This document shows positions 36,040-48,138 of a DNA stretch of 64,000 bases, in pieces. The DNA is from Aurifilum marmelostoma (lineage: Eukaryota > Ascomycota > Sordariomycetes > Diaporthales > Cryphonectriaceae): assembly GCA_027559495.1 (NCBI GenBank), contig JAMXSV010000004.1, positions 1 through 64,000 of the forward strand. The letters run 5' to 3'. How positions within the stretch are numbered: the stretch's first letter is position 1; the number at the start of each line of letters is the position of its first letter. The position numbers were made by a program, and so were the translations under genes. The notes below the pieces were generated by a model, which was given only the letters and a program-made list of their open reading frames with translations, ran no database searches and was not told where the DNA came from.

Positions 36040-37255
36040 AATTATTATATACTATATCCTAGCACTAAATAGATTATATATATATGACTAGAGTCTCTCT
36101 TCTAAACCTAGCACTTCTACTATAAGAAAATGCCCTTAAATATTGCTTCTATTTCTTCCTACTTTATATACTAAATTAATTAAAAATTGCCTCTAATCTT
36201 TAATATTCCTTTACTAATCTTTAATATATAATGTATACTGCCAAATAAATGCCTTTAGCTTACTAAAGAATGCTTTAATAGAATTAAGATGCAGATTATA
36301 TAGGGGGAGATATTTTAATACTATACCTGCTTCTTTATATAATAGCGCAAGGGCATTATAAAAGTAAAAAGAGGCATTATTTATAATTAGAATGCTTTAT
36401 AAGCTAGAGAATAGAGTATATTATAGCAGAAGCTGCTCCTTAATATATTATAAAAAGCCTTTTGCATTTATTAAGCCCTTATATACTAATAGCGCAATAA
36501 TGCCTTTAAGGGCTAGAGATAGCAGAATCTAAAAATGCCTACTATAGTTAGTCTCTTTGCTAAGAATGCATTTCTTAGCCTTAAGGCCTTTTAGTGCTTA
36601 AGCTATTTATTTATTAGTTTCTCTCTTATTAATGCTAGATTTATTAATATAAATAAACTAGTTAGGCTGCTAATTTCTGATTAAATAGATATAGTTAGCA
36701 TAAAGAGCTTTATTCTATTTAAGAGCAATAAGGGCTTATTTCTTCTTAGTCTACTGCGCTTAGCAGAGGCATTAGCTAAGCTGCAATTTCAATATCTTAA
36801 GCTTAAAGCGTTCAAATAGCTATAGCTGCATTTTATCGATATATATATCTGCTTTTATAGCAAGAAAGTTAAAGAGCTTCTATTATACTAAATAATTAGC
36901 TAGAGATTAGAAAAAAAGAATAAAAGGAGCCTATAATAAAGATAAATAGCTAAATAGTATAGCAATAGCTTTATTCTGCTACTATAATCCTAATTAACTA
37001 TAATTATTCCTATTACAATCTATTGCCTTCTAAGCTGCTAAGCATAGCCTAAGCTAATATAAATAGCAGCTATAATATTATTATTAATAAAGCTGCCCTT
37101 AAGAAGGCTAATAATAATAGAGCAGTCTATATTGCTTAGCTATAGGCCCAGCATTATAGCTAAGCATATCTAATTATTATTAATCAACGCGCAATAGGTG
37201 TTTTAGCAAATGCAAATGCCTTTAGCAGTGCCTAAAGGTGGTTTAAGAGGGCAGT
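36040..37255 (-). pseudogene. Hypermutated Tc1/mariner DD34E transposase
   Basis: Read on the minus strand, the catalytic core is visible despite many stops: YINKSS-NKRE (first acid, about 36645, D to N), IINNASF (second acid, about 36385, D to N), AGIVLKYLPPY, then LNSIKAFFSKLKAF (third acid, about 36275, E to K). Exactly 34 residues lie between the second and third acidic positions. All three acidic changes are G-to-A on the coding strand, as RIP produces. The N-terminus abuts the right inverted repeat once the Ty3 element at 37261 is removed. It is dead. Confidence 0.8.
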
Positions 37256-37260
37256 AAGGG

Positions 37261-37717
37261 TGTTATGACCCATTCAATATACAGGTCACGAGAAAGAACC
37301 ACGTCAACAAGCGGAGCAAGAAATAGCAGAAAAAGGATACTACGATTGGGCAAAAGCACTATAGCTTATATAAGCAAGGGTTAGGGTTGTAAAGGTTGCA
37401 CAGTCGAAGAAGTCGAAAGCAATTCTAGCGACTAGTCGAAGAAGTCGAAAGCGACTCCAACAACCCCTATTAAGAAGCTAGATATATATAACTATAGTTA
37501 TTACTACTAGTAAATAGAACTTATATATAGCTCTTTAGTTATTAATTTAAGTATTTAGTTATATATACTAAGTAGCCTTAAAAGCAATAAATACTTGCAT
37601 TATTTATTAGGACTTATATAATTCTATATTTAAGAACTTAGTACTTTAATATTGCTCTTATTAGTATAAACCTAATTAGTACTTAAGGATCTTTAGATTA
37701 CTATAGTGCTTATTATA
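37261..37717 (+). repeat. 5' LTR of element B
   Basis: TGTTATGACCC to GTGCTTATTATA. It carries GGGTTAGGGTT at 37378-37388. It differs from the 3' LTR mainly by C/T and G/A changes. Confidence 0.9.
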
Positions 37718-37779
37718 TTTTAATAACTTTTATTTAAGAATAGTTTAATATTATTCCTTTAAGTAATATAGAATATAAT

Positions 37780-40700
37780 AGCTTCTTAAGGATCCTCTTT
37801 ATCTATCTCTAAGATTATATACAAATAAATAATAAATGCTATTACTAAACTTTAGAAATAAGTTTGCACTTTATATTGCTAGAATAGCACTATAGCTACT
37901 ACTCTAGCTATTCCTAATAAGATATATAAGATAGATAAACTTATTATATATAATAGAGCTTAGAAAATGCTTTATAAGTTCCTTACCTATTATAAGATAT
38001 ATTTTCTATATTATGCAATCTAATTTACTAATAAGCATAAGAAAGTTATTTTTGCTAGAATATGCTTTAAGAAGGATACTCTTATCTAGTATAAACTTTT
38101 ACTGCATAACTACTTAAAGCATTAAGATAATTCTAATATATGCATCCTAAGTACTAGGAATATATTTAATTCCTTTATAAGCTTTAAGAAGGCATTTAAA
38201 GAAACTTTTAGCAATCTAAATAAAAAATGCACTATAGTGCAGCAACTTATAAACCTTAAATAGATCAAGTTAGCCTCTGCTTATATAATTAGATTTAAAT
38301 AACTCTTAGTATAATTTTTATAAAAAGATAAGAATTTTATAAAATACTATTATAAAGAATTAAAGAATAAAGTTAAAGATAAAATCTCTAAATAAGATTA
38401 GCTAAAGAATTTTATAATATTTTCTAATTAGGCAATCTATATTAATAATTATTTATATAAATAATAAATAGAGAAGTTAAAGAAAGAAGGAAGCTAGACT
38501 TAAAAGTTTTTAGCTAATATAAGCAAGAAACTCTAAGCTAGAAATAGCAGTTAATATAGCAGTATAGCCTAAAGTAGCACTATATATGCTAGCTCTATAG
38601 AACTTAATGCTATTAACTAATAGAATAATAATGCTAAGAGAATTACTTATTATAATTGCAATAAGCTAGATTATATTTCTTATAATTGCAGATAATTAAA
38701 GAAAAAATAGCAGCCTCTTCTAAAAGAATAATAACTTAATATTGCTATATAATAAGAACCTAATTATTTAAATAAAAATATTCTAATAAAGCAAGTAATA
38801 GACTCTATTAATTATAAGTTATTTAGTTAGATAGCATATTATAATAATAATTGCTTATTGTATTTCTTAGAGAAAGAAGGTTTAAAATAGTTCTCTAGAA
38901 AGCCTAAGGCATAATAATAACTTGCTATTAGAAATAGAACTTTTATAGAAGATTAATAATTAGATTATTCTACTAATTCTATAGATTAAGAACTTAAGAA
39001 TAAATAAAATTTAGAGAAATTTCCTCTATAATATTATCTTATATAGCTTGCAACTAATAAAGAGCATATATTAGATACTATAATATCTCTAGCTTATAAT
39101 AGGCATAATAATAACTTATAGAATGCAAACTTTACTTTAATATCTATAAAAGATAATATTATAGAAATATTTACTCTTAAAGAAGAAGAATTCTAGAATA
39201 GGCAGCCTAATAATCTATCTAAGCCTATTATATAATATAGCATAAATAACTTAGAAGTATTAGTACTAATTAGCAAGAAAAGCAGTATTAGCTTCTATGC
39301 CTTAGAATAAGATATCTAGATAGAATACTTTATATATAAAATACTACTAAAGGAGCTCTTTAGAAGCATTCTAATTTAGAACTATAAAGCAGAAAATCTA
39401 GAAGATTCTAGAATTAATGCATTTTACTTTAGATACTACTAGCTAGTATAGATCTTATATATATACTATAGCTGCTAAGTCTATTTCGAAGATAAAGTTA
39501 AATATAAATAGTTTCTAATATGCGAATTTAATTAGATTATTTAAGTATATAAAGGACTTGAATTATAATTTCAGAAAATATTAAATAAAAAGCATAACTA
39601 TGCTTTTATTAGACTACTAGAAGATTGCCTAAGACCTTATATAAAAAGGAAGCGTAAATAGTAGCAATGCTTAGTAAAAAACTGCATAATTTATATATAG
39701 AATAAAGCATATGCCTAGTATATATAGCAGCTTAATAAGAAGCATTATAAGTATGCCTAATAATAAGCTAAGGCGCTAGCTTAATAAGCAGCTAGGAGAA
39801 CTTTAAAAGAATAGAATTGCTTATAATAGGACTATAGATAATTAGACTAGGATAGTCCCTATATAAAGCCTCTAAGACGAACTATGCTTATATTATTATT
39901 AATATATATATTTATAAATAAAAATATAGCATATTATTAGATAGTAGCGCTTAGGGAAACTATATATACTTATGCATTATTAATTAGGCATAATTATAAT
40001 AGAAACGAAAAAAATAATCTTATACTCTTAGCACTATAAAAGGAAAATCTATTATATATAATCTTAGTATAGTTGATAAAGAGACTAATTACCTATTTAT
40101 TTAGATATAAGAATATATAATAAGGGTTTCTTTTAATATTATAGATATAGCATAATATAAGCTAATTTTGGAACTTCCTTAGCTTAAAAAGCATAATTCT
40201 TAAATTAATTAGACTATTAGCTAGATCTTATAGAAATAAGCTATACCTAAAGAGATAGTTGCAATTAATAGCGCAGAATAGAATTTAGTTACTAAGTATT
40301 ATCTAAGATAAGAGTGCTTAAATAAATCTATATATACCTCTAAATTAGGAAGAAAATAATAAGGAATAAAAATAATAGATATCCTAATTAACTATAGAGA
40401 AGAATCTAGTAGAAGGCAGACCTAATTAGTACTAGGGCGCTAGCAGGTTAATATAATAATAGAAGCAAGACTCTTAGAAGAATAGTTTGCTTTAGAGCAA
40501 TAAAAGAAAGCTTTAGAATATAGATTATAGAATTATAAAAAGATCTTATTACTAAAACCCTAAATATTTAGTCTAGCATAGAGCAACTATTTAATGCCTC
40601 TAGGATTGCTATATAAAAGACTAATAACTAATAAGAAAAAGCACGCTTAATAGTACCTCCTAATTCTCTAAGTAATAAAGATAGAAGAAGAACCTCTACT

Positions 40701-43470
40701 AATATTTAATAGTATACTATAAGAGTATTATAAATTTAGATAATTATTCTTAGAAAAGTTTAAGTATAGACTACTAGAATATAGCTTATATAACTACAAA
40801 ATCCTACTAAAGGAAGAAACTTAGCTATAATTCTTCTCTATATATAGACTTAATAAAGCAAGATTTAAGGCACTTAGGAAGTACCTTAATAAGAATATTA
40901 AGAAAGAATATATATAACTATTATAATCCCTAGCAGAATATCTAATTCTATTTATATTTAAGAAAAATAGCAAACTTAAGCTTTATATTAACTATAAGCA
41001 ATTTAATAATATTACTATTAAAAATTAATATTCCTTATTACTTATTAAAGAATTATAAAATTAATTATAAAACATATAATAGTTTATAGCACTCGACCTT
41101 AAGGAAGGATATTATTATATTTCCATTAAGGAAGATAATATTTAGAAAATAGCATTTTAAATTTATTATAAATACTTTAAATACCTAATTATGCTCTTTA
41201 GATTAACTAATGCATTTGTATTATTCTAAAAAATAATTAACTATATTCTTCAAAAATTCCTTAATATCTTTATTATTATTTACCTTAATAATATCCTTAT
41301 CTACTCTAAAGAACTTAAAATATATAAATAGTATATTAGAATAATATTATAAATACTGCAAAATGCTAAACTTCTAGTTAAATTAATAAAAAGTTACTTT
41401 TATATTTAAAAAGTTAATTATCTTAGATATATAATTAAACTAGAATGCATTTAAATGCAAAAAAGATAAAATATAAGTACTTAGAGAGTAGCCTAAATTT
41501 AAGAATATTATAGATATTAAAGCATTCCTTAATTATACTAACTTTTATTAATAATTTATTAGCAGATATAGCAAAATTGCTAAACCCTTTATAAATCTTA
41601 CTAAAAAGAAATAATAATTCTTTTAATTAAATTAAAAAAATAAAGCTTTTAATAAAGTTAAGGAACTAGTTATAAAAGATTTATTTTTAGAATAATTTAA
41701 TTTAGAAGAGAAATATAAGCTTTAGATAGACTTATTAGATTATATAATTAAAGAAGAATTTAACTAATAGGATAACTAGGAATGCTTATGCCTAATTGCT
41801 AACTTCTCTAAAAAACTTAATAGACTAGAACTATAATATAGAATACTAGATAAAGAATTTATAGCTATAATAGAAGCATTTAAGAAATAGGAATATTATT
41901 TTATTAGTGCTAAATATATAATTAAAGTATTTTTAGACTATAAAAATTTTACTTTATTTATAATAAGAAAGATTTTAAATAAATAATAAGTAAGATAAGC
42001 AGAATATTTATTCTAGTTTAACTTTAAAGTTATATATATCTAAGGAAAAGAAAATACTAAAGTAGATGCTCTTAGCAGATAACTAAACTATAGAGATTAT
42101 ATTAAAGAAGAAATTTAGAATATCTTTGCGAAAGATAAGGAAGGGAATCTTACTAATATATATAGGGAACTAAATATTATCTTTAGAATTAGCTATAAAG
42201 GAAAGAAACTAGAAGAAATAATCCTAAAAGAATAAGACTAATATATTAGAGATATGCATAAAGTACTAGTATATAGTTATTAAGGAATTAAAGCTATATA
42301 TAATAGGATTTCAAGATACTAGAACTCTTTAGAACTTAAGAAGAGAATTGCAATAATTGCAATAAAAATAAAGCAAATAGATATAAGCTTTATAGACTAC
42401 TATAACCTTTACTAATACTTAGCGCTATTTAGTCCTTTATTAGCCTAGACTTTATTACTAAGCTATTATCTTTATAAGAACTTTTAACTAAGATATAATT
42501 TAATAGCATTTTAGTAATAGTTTGCAAATTAAGCAAGTATGCTTATTTCTTATTTTATAAAGAAAGCAGCATAGCAGAAAAACTTGCTTATATAATATTT
42601 AGAATAATTATAAGCAAATATAAAATGCTATAAGAAATTATATCTAATAGAGATAGAAAGTTTGCATTAAAATTTTAGATCTTACTTATTAAATTACTTA
42701 AATTAAAATAATAACTCTTTACTACATTCTATCTAGAAATAGATAAATAAATAAAATATATTAATTAGATTATAGAATAATACTTATGCTACTATATTAA
42801 CTAATAATAGAATAATTAGATAAAATAGTTATTACTTATAGAATTTATATATAATAGTGTAAATATAAGCATTATAAAAGTCTTATCCTTCTATACTCTA
42901 TATAAATATAATTCTGCAGTATATTATAAAATAATTCTTAGCATAGATGCTAAAGATGCTATTTAAAAATTATATAAAATAAAGCATATTTATAAAAATC
43001 TCTAAGCAGAACTTAGGAAAATTAAAGAATAAATAATAATTATAGCTAACTTTAAAAGAATTAAGAAATTAATTCTAAAGAAAGGAGATAAAGTTTACTT
43101 AAAATGCAAGAATATTAAAATAATATAATCTAGCAAAAAACTCGATTATAAGAAATTAGAATCTTTTAAAATTTTGCAAAAAGTTTTACTAATTAACTAT
43201 AAACTTGCTATCCTATATAAAAAACTATATCTAATCTTCTATATTTTACTTCTAAAACTAGCTTTAAATATAGCAGAACTTATATATAATAAATCTATTA
43301 AACTAAATAATAAATAATATAAAGTTAATAAAATTCTTAAAGTAAAAAAATAAGAAAGAAGATATTAGTACTTAATCTAATAGAAGGATTATAGTAGCAG
43401 TAAAAACTTATAGAAGAAAACTATAAATATTAGTAAGAAACTTATTAAAGAATTTTAGAATATACTTTTA
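37780..43470 (+). pseudogene. Ty3 gag-pol relic of element B with chromodomain
   Basis: Pieces seen, with stops throughout: gag (about 38150-38450, KETFSNLNKKCTIVQQL), zinc knuckle (about 38650-38690), protease LLDSSA-GNYI (about 39935-39970), reverse transcriptase (about 40950-41350) with the YLDD-type active site changed to YLNN (41277-41306), RNase H ending GKENTKVDALSR (about 41700-42085), an integrase core (about 42240-42900), a post-integrase GDKVYLKCKNI block (about 43085), and a chromodomain (YKVNKIL, then YLI--KDYSSS, about 43320-43460). The active-site change is two G-to-A mutations. About 700 bases between the chromodomain and the 3' LTR hold nothing I recognise. Confidence 0.85.
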
Positions 43471-44179
43471 TTTTAAGAATAAGATAAACTTGCTTAATTA
43501 TAAAATTAGCCTAAATCTATTGCAACTAATTTATTTAGAAAACTAAATTAATTTACTATAGCAGAACTAATATCTATAGAATTCTAGTTAAAATCCTTAA
43601 AGGAAGAATTCTTAGCAATAGCTATAAACTTCTTAGAAACTATAGCCTAAATTTTAGAAGTAATATAAATCTATTTATCTTCTGCCTTAAGATGCTCTAA
43701 CTTCTCTAGATTTATTAAGCCTTAATAAATAGCCTGCATTATCTTCTTGCGCTATAAATACTTCTATTAGCAAAGCTATAAAAGCTTAAGCTTAAGATTC
43801 TTAATCTTATTCTTTAATTTTTAATATTATGCAGGGATCTGAAAAAGGTTCGAAGAATTTATAGGCTTAAGAATATTGCATTTTGAGAGATAATAGCGCA
43901 TACATTTAGCATACTAAGAGGAATTCTCGGAAGAAACCTAATAAGACTTTAAATCCTAAGCATTATATAAAGAATAAAGAATTATAGTAATAGCCTTAGA
44001 AAGAATAATAGAATAAAGAGACTTCTTCTGCCTTAAGCTATTAAAATAAAGATTAAAAGATTTCGGTTTTTTAATTCTATTTAATATCTCTATTAGAAAA
44101 GCATAATCTAATAAAAAAAGAACTTACTTAAATACTTACAAAAGATTATTAGAGATAATAATTAATAGAAGGGAGATAA

Positions 44180-44636
44180 TATTATAACCCATTTAATATA
44201 TAGGTTATAAGAAAGAATTATATTAATAAGCAGAGCAAAAAATAGCAGAAAAAGAATACTATAATTAGACAAAAGCATTATAGCTTATATAAGCAAGGGT
44301 TAAGATTATAAAGATTGCATAGTCGAAGAAGTTAAAAGCAATTCTAGCAACTAGTTAAAGAAGTTAAAAGCAACTCCAACAACCCCTATTAAGAAGCTGG
44401 ATATATATAATTATAGTTATTACTACTAGTAGATAGAACTTATATATAGCTCTTTAGTTATTAATCTAAATATTCAGTTATATATACTGAGTAGCTCTAA
44501 AGGCAGTGAATACTTGCATTGTTTATTAGGACTTATATAGTTCTATATTTAAGGACTTAGCACTTCGATATCGCTCTTATTAGCATAAACCTAATTAGTA
44601 TTTAAGGATCTTCGGATTACTGCAGTGCTTATTACA
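44180..44636 (+). repeat. 3' LTR of element B
   Basis: TATTATAACCC to GTGCTTATTACA, the same length as the 5' LTR. The telomere-like motif is mutated here to GGGTTAAGATT, another G-to-A pair. Confidence 0.9.
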
Positions 44637-44639
44637 GAG

Positions 44640-44756
44640 GGTTAATAATTGAAAAAAAGTCGGTTTCGTAATGCCTAAAAAAACAGTGCATTTAGCTCAA
44701 AAGTTTGGGGGCCAAAAAACTAAATGTGGGGAATACTACTTGAACACACCTGGGAG
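44640..44756. repeat. Right terminal inverted repeat of the Tc1-like element
   Basis: Ends CCTGGGAG next to TA. Its inner edge coincides with the target duplication of element B. Confidence 0.88.
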
Positions 44757-45274
44757 TAGTATCGGAGATTGCCCCATCTCCAAGCGAGTATCTGTCCGAA
44801 CCTCCACCATGTACGGTACTGAGCTGGTGCACCTAAGCAGTTCCTGTGGACTCTTACCCAACAAGCTTACCATTTGCGCCTTAACTTCGCATGTACCCCA
44901 GATTACCCCAGAGTATACAGCACCAATGAGGCTCCAGGTTGCCACAACCCCGGTGTGCAGGTGATTTTCTGCGTGGTTAGTTGGGATCATTTGCGTGTGG
45001 CGTCGGGTGAGCGGACAAAGTGTCGGAGGCTATGGCCGACAGTATGTATCTAATCAGCGAGAACACTTGCTTAGTCGAAGGCCTCGGCCGACAACCTCAC
45101 CAGACCAGTTACTTGGTCTAACCTCTGCTCGTAGCAGAATTGTAGAGTATTTGTGGCTGAACGACTATATGGGGTCCGTCCCACCGCTGAGTCTAACTGC
45201 GCCAAGCTTCACAAAGTCAATTGCGACTGTTTTTGGAGGTTTGGACTCCTCGGTCGCGGACATATTTCATCAAA
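44757..45274. other. 5' flank of the MFS transporter gene
   Basis: Sequence of normal composition resumes immediately outside the transposon. It is the presumed promoter and 5' UTR of the transporter at 45275; I see no gene. Confidence 0.5.
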
Positions 45275-47032
45275 ATGGCGACATCTCAAACCGAACATGA
45301 TCTCTTTGAAGATAAGGGGAACGTTGATATTTCCCTAGTACCCCATATTGAGACTGGCAAAGGCAAAGGTCACCGGGAGGACCCTGAGGTAAGTGTCGGC
45401 CCTGCTGCGCATCGACTAGTAGACGCCGACAATAAGACCTATGCCGATACAGGGAGAAGACTGATTTGCGCAATCGTGGAATCTAGGTCGCTGCCTACAG
45501 TGATAATCAGCAGGCCGTGTACATCGATGAGGAGACCCACAGGAAGCTCTTTTGGACCATCAACCGCCGCGTCCTGGTCTGCATGCTGGGGACTTATTTT
45601 TGCCAGTCTCTGGACAAGGGGACCCTTGGCTTCGCGTCCGTCATGAACATCCAGCAGAACGCTCACCTGGTAGGGCAGCAGTACAGCTGGCTCGGGACCA
45701 TCCTGTATATGGGCGTCCTAGTCGGTGAGTATCCAACCAACCTGCTCCTGCAGAAGCTGCCCGTCGCCAAATACCTGTCCGCCAACGTCTTCCTTTGGGG
45801 CGCCGTCGTGGCCTGCTCTGCCGCCGCCAAAAACTTCGGGTCCCTCATGGCCGTGCGCTTCCTCCTAGGCATCTTCGAAGCCTGTGTCCAGCCTGCCTTC
45901 ATAATCATGACCGCCATGTGGTACACCAAGAAGGAGCAGGCGGTCCTCACATCCTTGTGGTACTGCATGACAGGCATTCAGCTCATGCTTGGGGGCATCA
46001 TCGCGTGGGGCATTACCCACTTCACCAACGGAAACATCTATCCGTGGCAGCTTTTGTTCCTGGTGCTGGGTTGTGTCACCTGCGCCTGGGCTATCTTCAT
46101 CGGCTGGTGGCTCCCCGATAGCCCTATGAAGGCTAGGTGCTTCAACGAGGATCAGAAGCGCCTTATGATTGAGCGCGTGCGTGTCAACGAGACCGGGATC
46201 CAGAACAAGGTCTGGAAGCTATACCAAATGGTCGAAGCTCTGACCGATCCAATTGTTTGGTGTTATGTTCTCTTGAACATTACATCTACCCTTATCATTG
46301 GTGGTCTTGGTGTCTTTTCCAACCTCATAATTGCATCTTTCGGCTTTAGTTATCTGCAAACACAGCTGCTTAATATTGCCCAGGGCGCTGTGACTATCTT
46401 TGTTATGATAGGCAGTGCTGCGTTAGCGACCAAATCGGATCAGACAATATGGGTAATGCATGCATGGACAATGTGAGTAACAAGTCTTTGTTAATACTTC
46501 CTCAAACTAGAATGAGACATTGGTTGACCCTTATTACTTCCGGTCTTGTCTCTTTTATAATAGCCCTGCTATTATTGGGACTGCCATCATATTTTGCATT
46601 CCGCCTGACGGCTCAAACGCTGCAGGGCTACTTATTGCCTTTTACTGCACTCAATTCTACCTTGCAGAGGGCAATTTGATTTTCTCCCTTGTGTCAAGGA
46701 ACGTGGCAGGACAGACGAAAAAGTCGACAACATTAGCCCTCACATTCACCTTCTGGGCTGCAGGCAATATGGCGGCACCACAGATCTTTCAGTCATCCGA
46801 CGCGCCGCGCTACCGAAAAGGTTTCGCTGCTCACTTCTGCCTTTATGTGCTCTTCAACATCACTCTTGTCATTTTGCGAATCCTGCTTATGCGCCGCAAT
46901 GGGCAAAAGAGACGCGCCGACAGCCAAGATACTGCTGCCAGAGGTCATGACGCTGATGAGAAAATTGAGCATTCCCTTGCTTTTGACGACTTGACAGACA
47001 TTGAGAATCCAAACTTTAGATACAATTCTTGA
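45275..47032 (+). CDS. MFS anion:cation symporter, allantoate permease (Dal5) type
   Basis: Plasma-membrane importer of an organic anion such as a ureide, nicotinate-like vitamin or carboxylate. Exons 45275-45388, 45487-46472 and 46564-47032 (introns of 98 and 91 nt), 522 aa. The second intron join reads HAWTIPAIIGTAI. Family features: the first helix with TYFCQSLDKGTLGFASVM, then WLGTILYMGVLVGEYPTNLLLQKLPVAKYL, the motif-A-like RFLLGIFEACVQPAFI, and WWLPDSP before the central loop. About 12 hydrophobic segments are visible, and the C-terminal tail is acidic and polar. It lies between the two transposon islands and shows no hypermutation. The substrate cannot be told from sequence. Confidence 0.88.
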
Positions 47033-48059
47033 AGGTAGAGACAGGGTCTTCTTTGATTCATGTATTGCTTCCAATTTCATCTGTTTTCTGTTCCTTTTTT
47101 TGGTTATTAGCGCTCCCTGTTGCACCGGCCTAATAGTTGAGCGGGCTCCAACGCGACCACATGATTCTTACTAGGTCAATATTTCGAAATAATGCGAGTC
47201 AGAAGAGCACTATATATCTAGCGACATAGGTTGTGATTTGAGCAAAACTCACATTGTCTACGGAAAACGTACACTGCTCCTCCGGCGACTTCCAATCATC
47301 TAGATTGGTTCTCATTTTGAGCCGTTTCTACACACTACTCAGGGCTATCTTAGGGTCTAGGTATTATGACGGTCTCCATAGGCACTATGCTTCCCTTTTG
47401 AACAGCTTGTCCACCAATAAGTGCGTTGTTTTCAGAATACGGAGATGTCTCTTTGGCGCCAAACACCTAAGGAAGCCAAGGAGAATACTGAAAGTTTATG
47501 CTTGTGGCTCAGAGAGCCCATTATAATACATGTGTTTTCATCTAATGTGCAAGAGCTAATAAATCACTTGCCTAGGGCTATGCACAGCGTCCTACACCCA
47601 TTGCATTAGTTTATACATAACCTTGGATAATTTCACAACTGGGTCTCGCTTTTTCTGTCTCTTTTCCCTTTTTAGGAATTCGGCTTCGTTGAGCTAGTCC
47701 CATGTCTGAAAGCAGCTTATCATTTCAGATAAAGCAACCTCGACATAATTACCCTGATCATTCTTGCGGAGATGATTCCAAGGTTGGCTGTGAATAATCT
47801 TGCTTTTATATGCGTTCCAGGCTTATACTCATCATTGAAGAAAAAAACATAGTTGCCTCATAACATGCAAAAATTTCCTTGTCATTCACAAGCAGTTCTA
47901 AAAGGATATGCAAAACCCCATTGACACTTCGCAACCACAATCTTGAGGCCTAGGATGAAATTATACTATAGGCCAGTTTCTATATATTGTTCTGATTTTC
48001 TATTGCATTAGACACATCCATTGCACGGCTTGCAGTGATAATTTGATCTTTTTTTCTTT

Positions 48060-48090
<31 letters not shown>

Positions 48091-48104
48091 CTTTTTCTTT
48101 TTCT

Positions 48105-48138
<34 letters not shown>

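Larger units (their letters stand above)
37261..44636 (+). mobile_element. Complete but hypermutated Ty3 chromovirus, element B (7376 bp)
   Basis: Both LTRs are 457 bases (37261-37717 and 44180-44636) and the flanks are AAGGG (37256-37260) and GAGGG (44637-44641), a 5-base duplication with one G/A difference. A polypurine tract (AGAAGGGAGATAA) precedes the 3' LTR. Domain order on the plus strand is gag, zinc knuckle, protease, reverse transcriptase, RNase H, integrase and chromodomain, which is the Ty3 chromovirus order. It landed at the inner edge of the right inverted repeat of the Tc1-like element, so it is younger than that element. Confidence 0.88.
29634..44756 (-). mobile_element. Tc1/mariner-type DNA transposon expanded to 15.1 kb by nested insertions
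   Basis: The two ends are inverted copies of about 119 bases, each starting CTCCCAGG and each bounded by a TA dinucleotide (29632-29633 and 44757-44758), as Tc1/mariner elements leave. Differences between the ends are mainly G-to-A or C-to-T. A decayed minus-strand transposase with DD34E spacing lies at about 36040-37255. Removing the insertions (31041-34854 region and 37261-44636) leaves about 3.9 kb, large for this superfamily, including two extra lysine-rich relic frames. The whole span is hypermutated and AT-rich. Confidence 0.8.

Noticed and set aside
37518..37740. Self-priming in element B
   Set aside because: Only about 9 bases of complementarity between the LTR (TTAGTTATTAA block) and the primer-site region, and the distance from TATA does not fit; too weak to claim.
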